Assembly (NCBI GenBank): GCA_026709025.1
Contig: JAPOTT010000032.1
Span: 28,154-92,153 of the forward strand
From: a bacterium
Lineage (GTDB): Bacteria > Actinomycetota > Acidimicrobiia > Acidimicrobiales > Bin134
Reading direction: 5' to 3'
Length of the DNA: 64,000 nt
The translations under genes were made by a program, and so were the position numbers. The notes under the pieces were generated by a model, which was not told the origin of the DNA, did not search any database, and saw only the letters and a list, made by a program, of their open reading frames with translations. Positions 18,536-28,316 of this stretch are shown piece by piece. The first letter of the stretch is position 1. Each line of letters begins with the position of its first letter.

Positions 18536-20127
18536 CCCTGTAATCCGGCTAAGCCCATGTAGCGAGCTGATGTTACGCCGTCTATGGCTTCTAGTTCCTC
18601 CGCAACCGCTTGAGGCAGGGGTTGTGCAGTTGCAATTACCATGGAAGCACCCTTTCCTGCAGGTGAACGACCCACGTTCATGTCTTGAATGTTAATGCCA
18701 GCATTGCCTAACAAGGTGCCCACCAAACCGATCATGCCGGGACGATCTTCGTTAGACAACAAGATCATGTGCTCTGCGGGGGGCATGTGCAAGGTATGTC
18801 CGTTGGCCGACACCAGAACCGGTGTTTGACGCACCCCATCTAGCCTTCCACCAAGGCTGTGTGAACCTCCGCTTACGGTCAACAAGTTCAGATGATCCTT
18901 AGCGTTGGGATTGCTGCTGCCGCGCACCTCCATACCTCGTTCTTGGGCCATCGCAAGGGCATTCACATAGCTAACGTGCATATCTGACACCGCGCTCAAC
19001 AAACCACGCACCACAGACATCACCACAACGGTGTTGTCACTTTTGCCTATCTCACCGCTCAATTCCACTTCTAGCACATCGGGCAGTCGATCGCACAAAG
19101 TGGCAAACAAACGGCCAAGCTGCTCACCCAATGGCAAAAACGCACGCAAAGCATCGGGCACGCCCTTGGCCGGTACGTTCACAGCAGCAGGCACGAACTC
19201 TCCCGCTAGGCCCAACAGAACCTGCTCAGCTATGGCATCGCCTGCTTTGCTTTGCGCTTCTTCGGTGCTAGCTCCTAGATGAGGGGTAACCACCACCGAC
19301 TCCAAGTTGAACAAGGGGGATTCGGTTATAGGCTCGCCGTCAAACACATCTAAAGCTGCACCGGCTATACGCCCGGAAGCCACCGCTTCGGCTAGGTCGG
19401 CTTCATCTACAATGCCGCCGCGCGAAACGTTGATGATCCGCAGGTTCGGCTTGGCTCGCTCCAACAACTTGGCATTGATCAGCCCAACGGTATCGGGGGT
19501 GCGCGCCACATGAATGGTGATGAAGTCGGACTGTGCCACCAACTCCTCCACCGACACCAAGTCCATCACGCTGCGGCGAGCTACATCTTCTGAAACATAA
19601 GGGTCGCTAGCAATCACCCGCATGGCAAAACCTAAGGCTCGTTCCGCCACAAGCCTGCCAATGCGACCGAGTCCGATCACACCCAACGTTTTGTCGCTCA
19701 GCTCAATGCCCTGCCATCGAGAACGCTCCCAACGCCCTTGCACTAACGCCGAATGAGCTTGGGGGATGTTGCGGGCTTGCGACAAGATCAAGGCCATGGT
19801 GTGTTCCGCGGCAGAGATGATGTTGGACAAGGTGTCGTTCACCACCAACACACCGCGCTCTGTGGCAGCATCCACATCTACGTTGTCTAGGCCCACCCCG
19901 GCGCGGCCCACGATCACCAGATTTTTGCCAGCTTGCAGCACATCGGCGTTTACCTGCGTGGCCGACCGCACAATCAAGGCGTTGGCATCTTGAACTGCCT
20001 CAAGCAGTTCGTCTGGCGACATCTTCGGCCGCACCTCAACTTCATGGCCCGCGTGGCGTAGCTTGGCCAAGCCGATGTCGGCAATCTTCTCTGCTACCAA
20101 TACTTTGGATTTAGACACTTCAGACAT
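18532..20127 (-). CDS. serA: D-3-phosphoglycerate dehydrogenase
   Basis: SerA performs the first step of serine synthesis. Domains in order: substrate/NAD domain with GVIGLGRIGRLVAERA, the D-isomer dehydrogenase signature LLERAKPNLRIINVSRGG, an intervening (ASB) domain from about residue 320, and a C-terminal ACT domain (ILLSNEDRPGMIGLVGTLLG) for serine feedback. At 531 aa it is the long type-I form also seen in mycobacteria. It is coupled to leuA, and its promoter-proximal sequence matches that of leuB. Confidence 0.96.
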   Translation of the reverse strand: MSEVSKSKVLVAEKIADIGLAKLRHAGHEVEVRPKMSPDELLEAVQDANALIVRSATQVNADVLQAGKNLVIVGRAGVGLDNVDVDAATERGVLVVNDTLSNIISAAEHTMALILSQARNIPQAHSALVQGRWERSRWQGIELSDKTLGVIGLGRIGRLVAERALGFAMRVIASDPYVSEDVARRSVMDLVSVEELVAQSDFITIHVARTPDTVGLINAKLLERAKPNLRIINVSRGGIVDEADLAEAVASGRIAGAALDVFDGEPITESPLFNLESVVVTPHLGASTEEAQSKAGDAIAEQVLLGLAGEFVPAAVNVPAKGVPDALRAFLPLGEQLGRLFATLCDRLPDVLEVELSGEIGKSDNTVVVMSVVRGLLSAVSDMHVSYVNALAMAQERGMEVRGSSNPNAKDHLNLLTVSGGSHSLGGRLDGVRQTPVLVSANGHTLHMPPAEHMILLSNEDRPGMIGLVGTLLGNAGINIQDMNVGRSPAGKGASMVIATAQPLPQAVAEELEAIDGVTSARYMGLAGLQG

Positions 20128-20135
20128 ACCCCTTT

Positions 20136-20141
20136 AGGTTA
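20136..20141 (-). promoter_or_regulatory. Probable -10 of serA
   Basis: Minus strand TAACCT lies 8 bases before the serA ATG, followed by AAAGGGGT. The spacing and flanking sequence match the leuB region. Only 31 bases separate serA from the upstream peptidase gene. Confidence 0.35.
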
Positions 20142-20158
20142 GACCATTAACGTTGCAT

Positions 20159-22120
20159 TTAGCGGTGTATATCAGGGGGTGTGATGTTGTCGGCTGGGTT
20201 GAAGCCTAGTATCTCCGCAAAGAATGCCAACTCCGCCTCTAGTGCGGCCACGATGTGTTCGGCTTTACGAAAGCCATGCTGTTCACCCTCAAACAACAGA
20301 TAGGCCACAGGTATGCCGCGTTGCTTCAGCGCAGCCACGATCATCTCAGCCTGATTGGGTGGTACCACCGGGTCGTCTGCGCCTTGTAGCACGATCATGG
20401 GTGCCGAAAAGTTGTCCAGATTGCAAATGGGCGAGCGGGCCTCATACAAATCAGCCGCATCGGGCCACGGCCCTACCAAGCGGTCGGTGTAACGGGCCTC
20501 AAACTTATGCGTGTCAACTGCCAGTGCCTTGAGGTCGGCAATCCCGTAGCGGCTAGCTCCAGCAGCAAACACCTTGTGGAATGCCAGCGCGCACAGCGTG
20601 GCGTAGCCTCCCGCGCTGGAACCCTTGATGAGGAGCCGCTCAGCGTCTGCGACTTCGCTGCGTACCAAATGAAGCGCTGCGGCCACACAGTCGTCCACAT
20701 CGCTAACCCCCCATTTGCCCCACAACAACTCTCGGTATGCCGTGCCGTAGCCAGTGCTGCCCCGATAGTTCACATCCACCACCCCGATGCCCCGGCTGGT
20801 CCAATACTGAATGCCAAGTTGCAGCTGGCTACGAGCAGCACCTGTAGGCCCACCGTGGCTGAGCACCAACAACGGTGGCTGCTCATCTACAGGGCCCTGT
20901 GCAGTGGGATTGGTAGGCGGGTAATGCAGCCCAAAAGCTTCGGTATTGTCTGTGGTAGGAAAGCTGATGGGCTGCGGCATAGACAGGTAACGAACATCTA
21001 CAGGGCTTCTCCCCGGCGATGCAACCACCTCATGGCTGCCATCAGCTACGTTGATCCGCACCGCCGTAGGCTCTTGTGTGGGTGATGCTGCAATGGCACA
21101 GACCGTGTGGTCGCTGGCCGAGCGCACGCTGATATAGGAAGTCCACGGCAAATCCAGCATCGCCGGCTCGGAGCCATCAGGCCAAACTACCCACAGCTGC
21201 GCCAGAGATCCCCGCATGGCAACGGCAACCACAGTGTTGTCATCGCACACCGCATAGCTGGGGTCGTCAAAAACCCACGCTGGACGATGTATTTCTGCAT
21301 CCATCTCTAGCACCGGCTCCAAACCAGCGCCGCTCACCCGATACAAGTTCCACCACCCCAAGTGATCGCTCACCACGTACAAGCTGCCATCAGGCCCCCA
21401 CTGCGGCTCTACCACCGAACCCACAGCAGAGATCACACGCTGGTCGTCCACCCAGAGTTCGGTGTGATCCCACGGCATGTTGGGATGATTCCACTGCACC
21501 CAAGCCAGATGTTGCCCATCGGGGCTAAGGCGCGGCCATGCGTAAAAGTCGGCACCAGAGGCTATTACCTCTGCGTCTGCGGTAAATCCCTCTGGCTCCG
21601 CCCTAAAGCGCACAATCTCGTTTACCTCTTCGCCGCCATTATGTGAGGCCGCTTGGTGGTTCTCGCGCACGCAGATGGTTCCGAAGCTGTAACCTCGGCC
21701 ATCGGCGTAGCGCAATCCGTGTGAAAAAGCTGGCTCAGGCGATACCGGTCGAGCCTGTCCAGATGCCGACACATGCCATAGGCGACCATCTGTGTCATCG
21801 CAGGCATAAACCCCGTCTTGGCCGTCTACCCACCAAGCTCCTCCCCCATAGCTGTGTACCCGAGAACGCACAGAGACCTCGCTCCACACATCTGTACCGT
21901 CGCAAACAAGCGCAATGCGCCCCGCTTGCATAGGCCGAGATTCGGTCCACCATGTCCGACCATTTTGATGCCACAAGTTGGTGCAGATAGCAGCATCGGC
22001 CACCAGCGATTCAGCAGTTATTGGCGAAGGCCAACTGCCGTAGGCCAGAGTTTGTTTGCCCGACTCAGTAACCTCTGGTACTTCCGGCACCTCTGGTACT
22101 TCCGGTTTGGCTTCGTTCAC
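20159..22120 (-). CDS. S9 family (prolyl oligopeptidase-type) serine peptidase
   Basis: The 653-aa protein has an N-terminal beta-propeller and a C-terminal alpha/beta-hydrolase domain. The catalytic triad is Ser in [10 protein letters not shown], Asp in QGADDPVVP and His in EGEQHGFR, typical of acylaminoacyl-peptidase/DPP-like S9 enzymes. No signal peptide is visible, so it is probably cytoplasmic. The N-terminus carries a PEV repeat ([12 protein letters not shown]). GTG 22120 overlaps the aminotransferase stop (GTGA). Substrate specificity is unknown. Confidence 0.88.
   Translation of the reverse strand: MNEAKPEVPEVPEVPEVTESGKQTLAYGSWPSPITAESLVADAAICTNLWHQNGRTWWTESRPMQAGRIALVCDGTDVWSEVSVRSRVHSYGGGAWWVDGQDGVYACDDTDGRLWHVSASGQARPVSPEPAFSHGLRYADGRGYSFGTICVRENHQAASHNGGEEVNEIVRFRAEPEGFTADAEVIASGADFYAWPRLSPDGQHLAWVQWNHPNMPWDHTELWVDDQRVISAVGSVVEPQWGPDGSLYVVSDHLGWWNLYRVSGAGLEPVLEMDAEIHRPAWVFDDPSYAVCDDNTVVAVAMRGSLAQLWVVWPDGSEPAMLDLPWTSYISVRSASDHTVCAIAASPTQEPTAVRINVADGSHEVVASPGRSPVDVRYLSMPQPISFPTTDNTEAFGLHYPPTNPTAQGPVDEQPPLLVLSHGGPTGAARSQLQLGIQYWTSRGIGVVDVNYRGSTGYGTAYRELLWGKWGVSDVDDCVAAALHLVRSEVADAERLLIKGSSAGGYATLCALAFHKVFAAGASRYGIADLKALAVDTHKFEARYTDRLVGPWPDAADLYEARSPICNLDNFSAPMIVLQGADDPVVPPNQAEMIVAALKQRGIPVAYLLFEGEQHGFRKAEHIVAALEAELAFFAEILGFNPADNITPPDIHR
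22071..22106 (-). repeat. Duplicated 18-bp (4 x 9-bp) unit at the S9 peptidase N-terminus
   Basis: On the plus strand ACCTCTGGTACTTCCGGC is followed by ACCTCTGGTACTTCCGGT, a 17/18 match. On the coding strand it gives the repeated Pro-Glu-Val of the N-terminal tail. Confidence 0.7.
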
Positions 22121-23340
22121 GCCAACAGGCTGGCGATGCGAGCGATACCTTCGGCCAGATCTTCGTCGCCTAACGCAAAAGAAAGCCGCGCATAACCGTT
22201 GCTGCCAAAAGCTTCGCCGGGCACGATTGCCACCTGCGCCTCATCTAAAATCCAACCCGCTAGTTCGGCTGTGGTGCTGGCCAAACCGTTGCGTCCCAAC
22301 ACGCCCTCAAAAGATGGGAATGCGTAAAAAGCCCCCTGAGGTGCCAAGCAGCTCACGCCCTCAATGGCGTTCAGGAGCCGATGCATGTTGTTGCCTCGGC
22401 GCTCAAAGGCAGCTCGCATCTCGGCTACCGCATCCAAAGGGCCGCTAACGGCTGCCAACGCTGCTTGCTGAGCCACGTTAGACACATTGGAGGTTTGATG
22501 GGATTGCAAGCTCACCGCAGCTTTTGCCACATCGGGAGGACCAATCAACCAACCCACCCGCCAGCCGGTCATGGCATAGGTTTTTGCCACACCGTTTAAA
22601 ATCACGCAACGATCTGTAACCTCTGGCACCACCGCGGGCATGGAACAGAACTCGTTTTGGCCGTAGGTAAGGTGTTCGTATATCTCATCTGTGATAATCC
22701 ACACATCATTTTCAACAGCCCACCGGCCAATGGCCTCCACCTGAGCGCGAGGGTAAACCGCGCCGGTGGGGTTAGACGGCGACACAAACACCAACGCCTT
22801 GGTGCGCTCGGTGCGAGCTGCTTCTAGCTGCTCCACGCTCACCATAAAACCACTAGCGGCGGTTGTGGGTACAGCCACGCTCACTCCACCAGCTAGGGCG
22901 ATGGCCTCGGGGTAGGTTGTCCAGTAGGGTGCGGGTAAGAGCACCTCGTCACCTGGGTCTAACAAAACCGCAAATCCGTTGTAAACGGCGTGTTTACCAC
23001 CGTTTGTAACCACCACTTGCGCTGCGGGCACCTCTAGACCTGAGTCCCGCTGGGTTTTGTGGGCGATGGCTTCTCGTAACTCCGGCAACCCCGCAGCCGG
23101 TGAATAGCGATGGTTACGAGGATCATCCACCGCAGCCCGAGCCGCCTCCAGGATAGGTGCGGGAGTGGCAAAATCGGGCTCCCCAGCACCAAAGCTGATA
23201 ACCGGAACACCCTGAGCCTTTAGCGCCTTGGCCTTGGCATCCACCGCCAGGGTTGCCGAGGGTGCAATTGCGCTAACCCGCTTGGAGATACGGGCACGTT
23301 GAGATACCAAGTGAGATGCAAAATGTTGAGGCACAGACAT
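22117..23340 (-). CDS. aspC: Aspartate/aromatic-type class I aminotransferase
   Basis: This fold-type I PLP enzyme has the N-terminal block [13 protein letters not shown], the central [10 protein letters not shown], and the PLP lysine in [16 protein letters not shown]. It most resembles the Ib aspartate aminotransferases (also AspB). ATG 23340 is chosen: it has GAAGG 4 bases upstream and gives 407 aa, the family length; a 19-residue upstream extension is unlikely. It is divergent from serC and coupled to the peptidase. Confidence 0.9.
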   Translation of the reverse strand: MSVPQHFASHLVSQRARISKRVSAIAPSATLAVDAKAKALKAQGVPVISFGAGEPDFATPAPILEAARAAVDDPRNHRYSPAAGLPELREAIAHKTQRDSGLEVPAAQVVVTNGGKHAVYNGFAVLLDPGDEVLLPAPYWTTYPEAIALAGGVSVAVPTTAASGFMVSVEQLEAARTERTKALVFVSPSNPTGAVYPRAQVEAIGRWAVENDVWIITDEIYEHLTYGQNEFCSMPAVVPEVTDRCVILNGVAKTYAMTGWRVGWLIGPPDVAKAAVSLQSHQTSNVSNVAQQAALAAVSGPLDAVAEMRAAFERRGNNMHRLLNAIEGVSCLAPQGAFYAFPSFEGVLGRNGLASTTAELAGWILDEAQVAIVPGEAFGSNGYARLSFALGDEDLAEGIARIASLLA

Positions 23341-23438
23341 GCCTTCAGCTTGCCACATGGCTGCCCCAAAACGGATGTTCAGGTAACAGCACAACAAACA
23401 ATGTGCTTGGGCCTGTGGCTTAGGTATCGTAGAGCTTT

Positions 23439-24563
23439 GTGAGCAGTATTACTCAAACCCCCAACATCAGTATTCCTTCTGACCTGTTGCCTGAAGACGG
23501 TCGTTTTGGCAGCGGGCCTTCGCGGGTGCGGCCACAAGCAGCTACAGCGTTAGCTGAAGTAGCCACAAGCTTTTTGGGCACCAGCCACCGCAAGGCAACG
23601 GTGAAAGATGTTGTGCATCGTTTGCGGGTTGGGGTGGCAGATTTGTTGTGTATACCCGAAGACTATGAGGTGGTATTGGGCAACGGCGGCAGCACCGGGT
23701 TTTGGGATGCTGCCATCTTCAACCTCATCCAAACCCGCAGCCAACACCTCAGCTTCGGTGCATTTTCGGCCAAGTTTGCTAAAGGCGTAGCTGGGGCTCC
23801 ACATCTGGCCGATCCAGTCATACTTACCTCTGAGCCCGGCACCCACCCTCAACCGGTAGCCGACCCATCGGTGGATGCTTATGCGTTCACACATAACGAA
23901 ACCTCCACTGGTGTGGCCATGGATTTGCGCCGTCCCAGCTCTGATGGCCTAGTGCTAGTGGATGCCACCTCTGGGGCTGGTGGGCTTATGTTTGAGCCAA
24001 AAGAAACCGATGTCTACTACTTCGCCCCACAAAAATGCCTAGCTGCCGACGGTGGCTTGTGGTTGGCCTGCTGCTCACCTGCGGCCATTGAGCGTATTGA
24101 GCGCATTGGAGCCAGCGATCGCTGGATACCACCATTTTTGGATTTGTCTATTGCGCTAGCCAGCTCTCGCAAAGATGAAACCTACAACACCCCAGCTTTG
24201 GCCACGATATTTTTAGCCACACATCAGGTGGAGTGGATCAACAACAACGGCGGCTTGCAATGGGCTGCTGCCCGGTGCAGCGAGTCCGCTGAGATCATCT
24301 ATGAGTGGGCTGAAAGCCGCACCTTCACCACGCCGTTTGTTGCAGACACATCTATTCGCAGCCATGTGGTTGCCACCATCGATCTTCACGATGTCTCAGC
24401 CGATGAGATAGCCCAGGTGCTGCGTGCCAACAACATAGTAGATGTGGAGTCCTACCGGGCGTTGGGTCGCAACCAACTCCGTGTAGCGCTGTTCCCAGCC
24501 ATCCCCCCTTCCGACATCGCAGCCCTCTGCGCCTGCATCGATCACGTGGTAGAACACCTCTAA
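23439..24563 (+). CDS. serC: Phosphoserine aminotransferase
   Basis: SerC converts 3-phosphohydroxypyruvate to phosphoserine, following SerA encoded at 18532. The sequence is of the mycobacterial type: [11 protein letters not shown] near residue 23, [20 protein letters not shown] and the PLP-lysine region [14 protein letters not shown]. At 374 aa the length is right. The start is GTG; the sequence TATCGT lies about 7 bases upstream, so the transcript may be nearly leaderless. Confidence 0.94.
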   Translation: MSSITQTPNISIPSDLLPEDGRFGSGPSRVRPQAATALAEVATSFLGTSHRKATVKDVVHRLRVGVADLLCIPEDYEVVLGNGGSTGFWDAAIFNLIQTRSQHLSFGAFSAKFAKGVAGAPHLADPVILTSEPGTHPQPVADPSVDAYAFTHNETSTGVAMDLRRPSSDGLVLVDATSGAGGLMFEPKETDVYYFAPQKCLAADGGLWLACCSPAAIERIERIGASDRWIPPFLDLSIALASSRKDETYNTPALATIFLATHQVEWINNNGGLQWAAARCSESAEIIYEWAESRTFTTPFVADTSIRSHVVATIDLHDVSADEIAQVLRANNIVDVESYRALGRNQLRVALFPAIPPSDIAALCACIDHVVEHL

Positions 24564-24581
24564 CCCCCAGAAACAAACTCC

Positions 24582-24611
24582 TTGACAGATTGAAAATAAT
24601 TTGTTTAGACT
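24582..24611 (+). promoter_or_regulatory. Sigma-70-like promoter of the Uma2 gene
   Basis: A perfect -35 TTGACA at 24582-24587 is followed after 18 bases by TAGACT at 24606-24611. The predicted start is about 12 bases before the ATG. The region is clearly more AT-rich than its surroundings. This is the most canonical promoter in the window. Confidence 0.6.
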
Positions 24612-24629
24612 ATAGAATATCTAAATAAT

Positions 24630-25199
24630 ATGACTACTATTGATACCAGGCCCATGCGTGCGAAGCTTTTGACCGCAGACGATCTGCTGCGGTTGCACAG
24701 CGAGGGTGTGCGCGGTGAGCTGGTTCGAGGAGTTCTTCACGAAACAATGTCCGCAGGACATCACCACGGCAAGATCGCAGTCAACCTCATCGTGGAACTG
24801 GGCAACTTTGTAAAGCCCAGAAAGCTAGGCACGATTGTGGCCTCCGATTCGGGCGTTTGGTTAGAACGCAGCCCCGACACAGTGCGTGAACCCGATATTG
24901 CTTTTACCTCCGCAGAAAAAATCCCCCTCGATGCCAAGATTGACGGCTACGCCGAATTTGTACCCGATTTAGTAGTAGAAATCATCTCCCCCTCAGACAG
25001 CCGCCGATGGGCACACAACCGAGCCCAAATGTGGCTCGACTACGGCGCACCGCTCGTTTGGATCGTTCACCCCAAAACCCAAACCATCGACATCTACCGC
25101 CCCGGTGAGCTCACCACAACCCTAAACGAACAAGACACCCTTACAGGCCACAACATTCTCACCGGCTTCACCTGCCCCATTCACACCATCTTCACCTAA
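24630..25199 (+). CDS. Uma2 family (DUF820) putative PD-(D/E)XK endonuclease
   Basis: The 189-aa protein matches the Uma2 family: N-terminal LTADDLLRL, GELVRGVLHE, REPDIAF, and FVPDLVVEIISPSDSRR, the acidic positions corresponding to the restriction-like catalytic core. The family is often multicopy in cyanobacteria and actinobacteria, and its role is unsettled (transposition or DNA processing has been suggested). It stands alone here with its own promoter and no partner nuclease or transposase, apart from an antitoxin-like micro-ORF downstream. Confidence 0.88.
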   Translation: MTTIDTRPMRAKLLTADDLLRLHSEGVRGELVRGVLHETMSAGHHHGKIAVNLIVELGNFVKPRKLGTIVASDSGVWLERSPDTVREPDIAFTSAEKIPLDAKIDGYAEFVPDLVVEIISPSDSRRWAHNRAQMWLDYGAPLVWIVHPKTQTIDIYRPGELTTTLNEQDTLTGHNILTGFTCPIHTIFT

Positions 25200-25291
25200 C
25201 CCCTAAGCCCCCCTTGTTGGGGTGAGGTGTAAGCTTCTCCACGATTAGGGGGGGGGGTCGCTCAGACGCATCTGCGTGTTAGATTATGTGC

Positions 25292-25381
25292 ATGAGAACC
25301 ACGATAGAGTTAGCCGAAGACGCGGCTAAGGCTTTGGAGCAGTTTCTGGTGCTTCGGGTGCTGAAGGCGGCTCGCGTCTGA
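25292..25381 (+). pseudogene. Micro-ORF resembling the N-terminus of a VapB-type antitoxin
   Basis: ATG 25292 opens 29 codons reading MRTTIELAEDAAKALEQFL then LRVLKAARV. The MRTTIEL opening is typical of VapB/ribbon-helix-helix antitoxins, but the frame stops far too early and no toxin follows. It may be a decayed remnant or chance. The 239-base gap around it also contains a run of 10 G (25248-25257) and nothing else I can name. Confidence 0.35.
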
Positions 25382-25438
25382 GAGCAGAAGTTGGGTGAAA
25401 CTCGCAACCAACCATGATTTCAAACGATAATTTACCTT

Positions 25439-26005
25439 GTGGCTATGAGTCCTAGAGCTAGCACTGCTGGAAAGCTATTGGTTGCCACTCCCATGTTTGG
25501 CGACAGGAACTTCAAGCGAACGGTGGTGCTTATGCTTGCTCATCGCAATAACGGAGCAGCAGGTGTGGTGCTCAACCGCCCCTCTGGTTTAGGGGCTAGA
25601 GGGGCCCTGTCGCAGTGGGCTCAGCATTTGATGCCGCCGTCTACCATGTTTATCGGGGGGCCGGTATCCAAAAAGTCGGTTATAGCCCTAGCCAAAGTGC
25701 ATCAACACTCTGATGAGAGTTGGTGGCGAGCAGTGATTGGCCAAGTGGGCACCATCGATTTAAAAGCTGATGCTGCCGAAGTGATTGATGCAACTGAAGG
25801 TGTCCGCTTGTTTGCTGGATACGCTGGCTGGGCACCGGGGCAACTCGAGAAAGAAATCAAAGCTGGTGCATGGTTCGTAGTAGATGCCAACCCTGAAGAT
25901 CCTCTAACCCGGAACCCCAACGACCTGTGGCACATTGTGGTCTCCCGCCAACGCTCCCCACTCTCCTGGTACGCCAACTATCCAAACCACCCCAGCCACA
26001 ACTAA
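25439..26005 (+). CDS. YqgE/AlgH family protein (DUF179)
   Basis: The protein shows the family pattern from the start: GKLLVATPMFGDRNFKRTV, then GAAGVVLNRPSG, MFIGGPVSKKSV and VRLFAGYAGWAPGQLEKEI. The family is widespread, cytoplasmic and without a firm biochemical role. GTG 25439 or ATG 25445 can serve as start; the difference is two residues. It converges on the ccm operon end with a 30-base gap. Confidence 0.92.
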   Translation: MAMSPRASTAGKLLVATPMFGDRNFKRTVVLMLAHRNNGAAGVVLNRPSGLGARGALSQWAQHLMPPSTMFIGGPVSKKSVIALAKVHQHSDESWWRAVIGQVGTIDLKADAAEVIDATEGVRLFAGYAGWAPGQLEKEIKAGAWFVVDANPEDPLTRNPNDLWHIVVSRQRSPLSWYANYPNHPSHN

Positions 26006-26035
26006 TCCAAAGCAGTTCTTTCGCACCCAAAAGGA

Positions 26036-27199
26036 CTACAGCAGTGAGCGCAGATCGCTGGCAAGGCGGGCAATTTCGCTAGAAGGGTTGAGGGTATCTA
26101 GGTGCTCCAGATCGGCTGTGGCTTGAGCGGTTTCACCAAGCCCAATAAACAGCCAAGCCCGCCATAAACGCGCCTCGGCGTGGTTGGGAGCCACCTCTAC
26201 TGCTTGATTAATGCGACGTGCGCCTTCTTCGGCTTGTGCTGATAGACCGGTTTGGGTGAGGATCACCCCGCTGTAGGTCAACGCATCAGGGTGGTTACCG
26301 GTCTCAGCCAACACTGCCTCATACACACGTAATGCCAACACGGGTTGGCCTGCGGTTGGTGAGGTTGGGTTGTAAAGGCTTGTTGCACCAGCAACAGCAT
26401 CGCTAGCACCAAGCCCTAGATCAGCCAGCGCAATAAAACCGCTATCTGCTTCTGCAAGTATCCGACAGCGCGCTACGTTGGTGCGCAACCCTTGTGCTGC
26501 TAACAGCTCCGCCAAAAAATCTGGTGGCTCGGTGGCATCAAACGCAGCAAGCTCCTGCGCGGCACTCTCACAGTCGCCAGAACGAAACAACACGATAGAC
26601 GAAAAAGCCCTAGCATCGGGATAGTTGGGCGCAGCCGCTACCGCATCAGCCAGAATATCGGTAGCCGCGGCATCGCTGCCTTGGAGGCTCAAAAGCCAGC
26701 CCTTGTAAGCCAGCGCTGTGGGTTGGGTGGGTGAGCGCTCTAGCACTTGGTCGTAAATGGCTATGGCCTCGCTCAAGTTGCCAGCAGCAGCCGACTCCTC
26801 GGCGTTGCGCAAAAGCCCGGGCACGCTGAACACCGCATCGTTGCCGGTGATGGTGTCGCCCGAATATCGTGAGCCCACTGCATTGGCCAACAACAACCCG
26901 CCAACAACACCAACCGCCACAAGGCCACCCAACAGCACTGCTTGTTTGCGCCGCTTCCTCCTGCGCTGTCTGTGGGACTGACTCATCGCCTGATCAGACT
27001 GCTTTGCGGCCTCGTCAAGCTCATTTGAAGCAAGCTCATCTGTACCGGGCTCATGGCTGCGTAGGGCTTGGGCAGCTTGACGGGTGTAAGTGCGGGTTAG
27101 CACCTCATGGTCTTGCGGAGAAAGATCGCCGGCCGCTAGCTCTTCGTCTAGGTCGTCTAGCGAGGAGAGCCAAAAATCCCGCTCATCTGAGTTGCTCAT
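26036..27199 (-). CDS. ccmI: Cytochrome c maturation TPR protein, CcmI-like
   Basis: CcmI holds apocytochrome c for the heme ligation complex. This 387-aa protein has a charged cytoplasmic N-terminal region with FWLSSLDDLDEELAAGDLSPQDHEVL, one transmembrane helix near residues 86-108 after a strongly basic RRKRRK stretch, then tetratricopeptide repeats (AIAIYDQVLERSPTQPTALAYKG) to the end. Its place as last gene of the ccm operon, overlapping ccmH by 4 nt, supports the assignment. Similarity to proteobacterial CcmI is structural rather than in close sequence. Confidence 0.8.
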   Translation of the reverse strand: MSNSDERDFWLSSLDDLDEELAAGDLSPQDHEVLTRTYTRQAAQALRSHEPGTDELASNELDEAAKQSDQAMSQSHRQRRRKRRKQAVLLGGLVAVGVVGGLLLANAVGSRYSGDTITGNDAVFSVPGLLRNAEESAAAGNLSEAIAIYDQVLERSPTQPTALAYKGWLLSLQGSDAAATDILADAVAAAPNYPDARAFSSIVLFRSGDCESAAQELAAFDATEPPDFLAELLAAQGLRTNVARCRILAEADSGFIALADLGLGASDAVAGATSLYNPTSPTAGQPVLALRVYEAVLAETGNHPDALTYSGVILTQTGLSAQAEEGARRINQAVEVAPNHAEARLWRAWLFIGLGETAQATADLEHLDTLNPSSEIARLASDLRSLL

Positions 27200-27705
27200 G
27201 GCTCATCGGGTGTGGGTTCAAAAGAGCCAGCGCTGCGGTTGTGCCGCCTCTGTTTGCGGGCAGCTTGCACGAGGTTACGCTCGGCCTCACTCACCTCTGT
27301 GTTGTCCACAGAGGAGCGTCGCCATCTGCCTAAGGTAACCAACAGCAGCCCCGCGCCAACCACTAGGCCCACCACTGGAATGACCCATACCAACCCACCC
27401 AACCCTGAAGTGGAGGGCGTGAGAATCACCCATTGGCCGTAGCGAGCAGCAAACCGGGCTCGGATCTCATCATCGCTGTAGCCCGTCACAACCAGATTGC
27501 CAATCTCAGCCCTAATCTCACGGGCGATGGCCACATCCGACTGCACCACCGACTGCCCCACACAAAGCGGACAAGCAATGGTTTCGCCGATATCTTGGGC
27601 TCGTTCGGCGTTGTTGCGAGCGTCTTGGCTGTCGAGCGTGCCGAAAACCAACATGGTGAGCACCGCAACCAACACCAAAAGCCAAGACAAAAAAGGCTTC
27701 ATCAC
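27196..27705 (-). CDS. ccmH: Cytochrome c maturation thiol-reductase CcmH
   Basis: CcmH reduces the CXXCH disulfide of apocytochrome c. The active-site motif is ACPLCVGQSVVQSD, followed by the family helix AREIRAEIGNLVVTGYSDDEIRARFAARYG and WVILTP. An N-terminal signal anchor (residues 5-22) and a second membrane helix near 100-120 place the active site outside the membrane. GTG 27705 overlaps ccmG by 4 nt; ATG 27702 is equally possible. Confidence 0.9.
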   Translation of the reverse strand: MMKPFLSWLLVLVAVLTMLVFGTLDSQDARNNAERAQDIGETIACPLCVGQSVVQSDVAIAREIRAEIGNLVVTGYSDDEIRARFAARYGQWVILTPSTSGLGGLVWVIPVVGLVVGAGLLLVTLGRWRRSSVDNTEVSEAERNLVQAARKQRRHNRSAGSFEPTPDEP

Positions 27706-28316
27706 ACTGCCCCTGCAAGAGCTAGCTGTTCTTGCATTGCAGCTAAGGTGACCCCGCCCACAAAGCGTGCAACCACACCACCGCCGGGGTCTACTAGGTA
27801 TGTTTCGGGAACGGCGGTAACCCCAAAACCAATGGCAGCACCACTGGTGTTGGACACCACAACTGGCCAGTCGCCACCGCGTTCAGCAAAAAACCGGGCA
27901 ATGGCTTCGGTATCATCTTGAAACACAACGCTCACTAGGCGAATGTTGGGGTTGTTGCGGTAGCGCTGGTGAAAGGCCACTAGTTCCAGATGTTCTACTA
28001 CGCACTCCGCGCACCAAGTAGAAAAAAAGTTCACCACCACCCAACGGCCTCGTTGCGCGTTCATATCAAAGCCAGAACCATCAAGGGTGGTACCAGCAAA
28101 CTCGGGCGCAAAATCGGGTAGCGGTGACACCCTCTGTTCGCGCTCAGAAACCGCAAACACCACCACAAGGGCTACTGCCAACACACCTATTGTCAGCACC
28201 ACCCAACGAACCGTTCGCACGCGCGGTGGCTTGGTGGGTGGTTGGGTGGCTAGATCGGAGCCTGTTGGCTGGGGTGTTTGAGGCTGTTGAGTGGGTGACG
28301 ACACCTGCTCAACCAA
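27702..28316 (-). CDS. ccmG: Thiol-disulfide protein CcmG/DsbE (thioredoxin-like)
   Basis: This membrane-anchored thioredoxin-fold protein has one transmembrane helix near residues 35-57 after a Pro/Thr-rich N-terminus. The redox motif is WCAEC in VNFFSTWCAECVVEHLEL, and the cis-Pro region is VTAVPETYLVDPGG. It passes electrons to CcmH or apocytochrome. TTG 28316 overlaps the ccmF stop by 8 nt; the start is uncertain by a few codons. Confidence 0.88.
   Translation of the reverse strand: MVEQVSSPTQQPQTPQPTGSDLATQPPTKPPRVRTVRWVVLTIGVLAVALVVVFAVSEREQRVSPLPDFAPEFAGTTLDGSGFDMNAQRGRWVVVNFFSTWCAECVVEHLELVAFHQRYRNNPNIRLVSVVFQDDTEAIARFFAERGGDWPVVVSNTSGAAIGFGVTAVPETYLVDPGGGVVARFVGGVTLAAMQEQLALAGAV

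Noticed and set aside
25248..25257. Run of 10 G as a possible phase-variable tract
   Set aside because: It is not within a gene or between identifiable promoter elements; it could be a sequencing length error.
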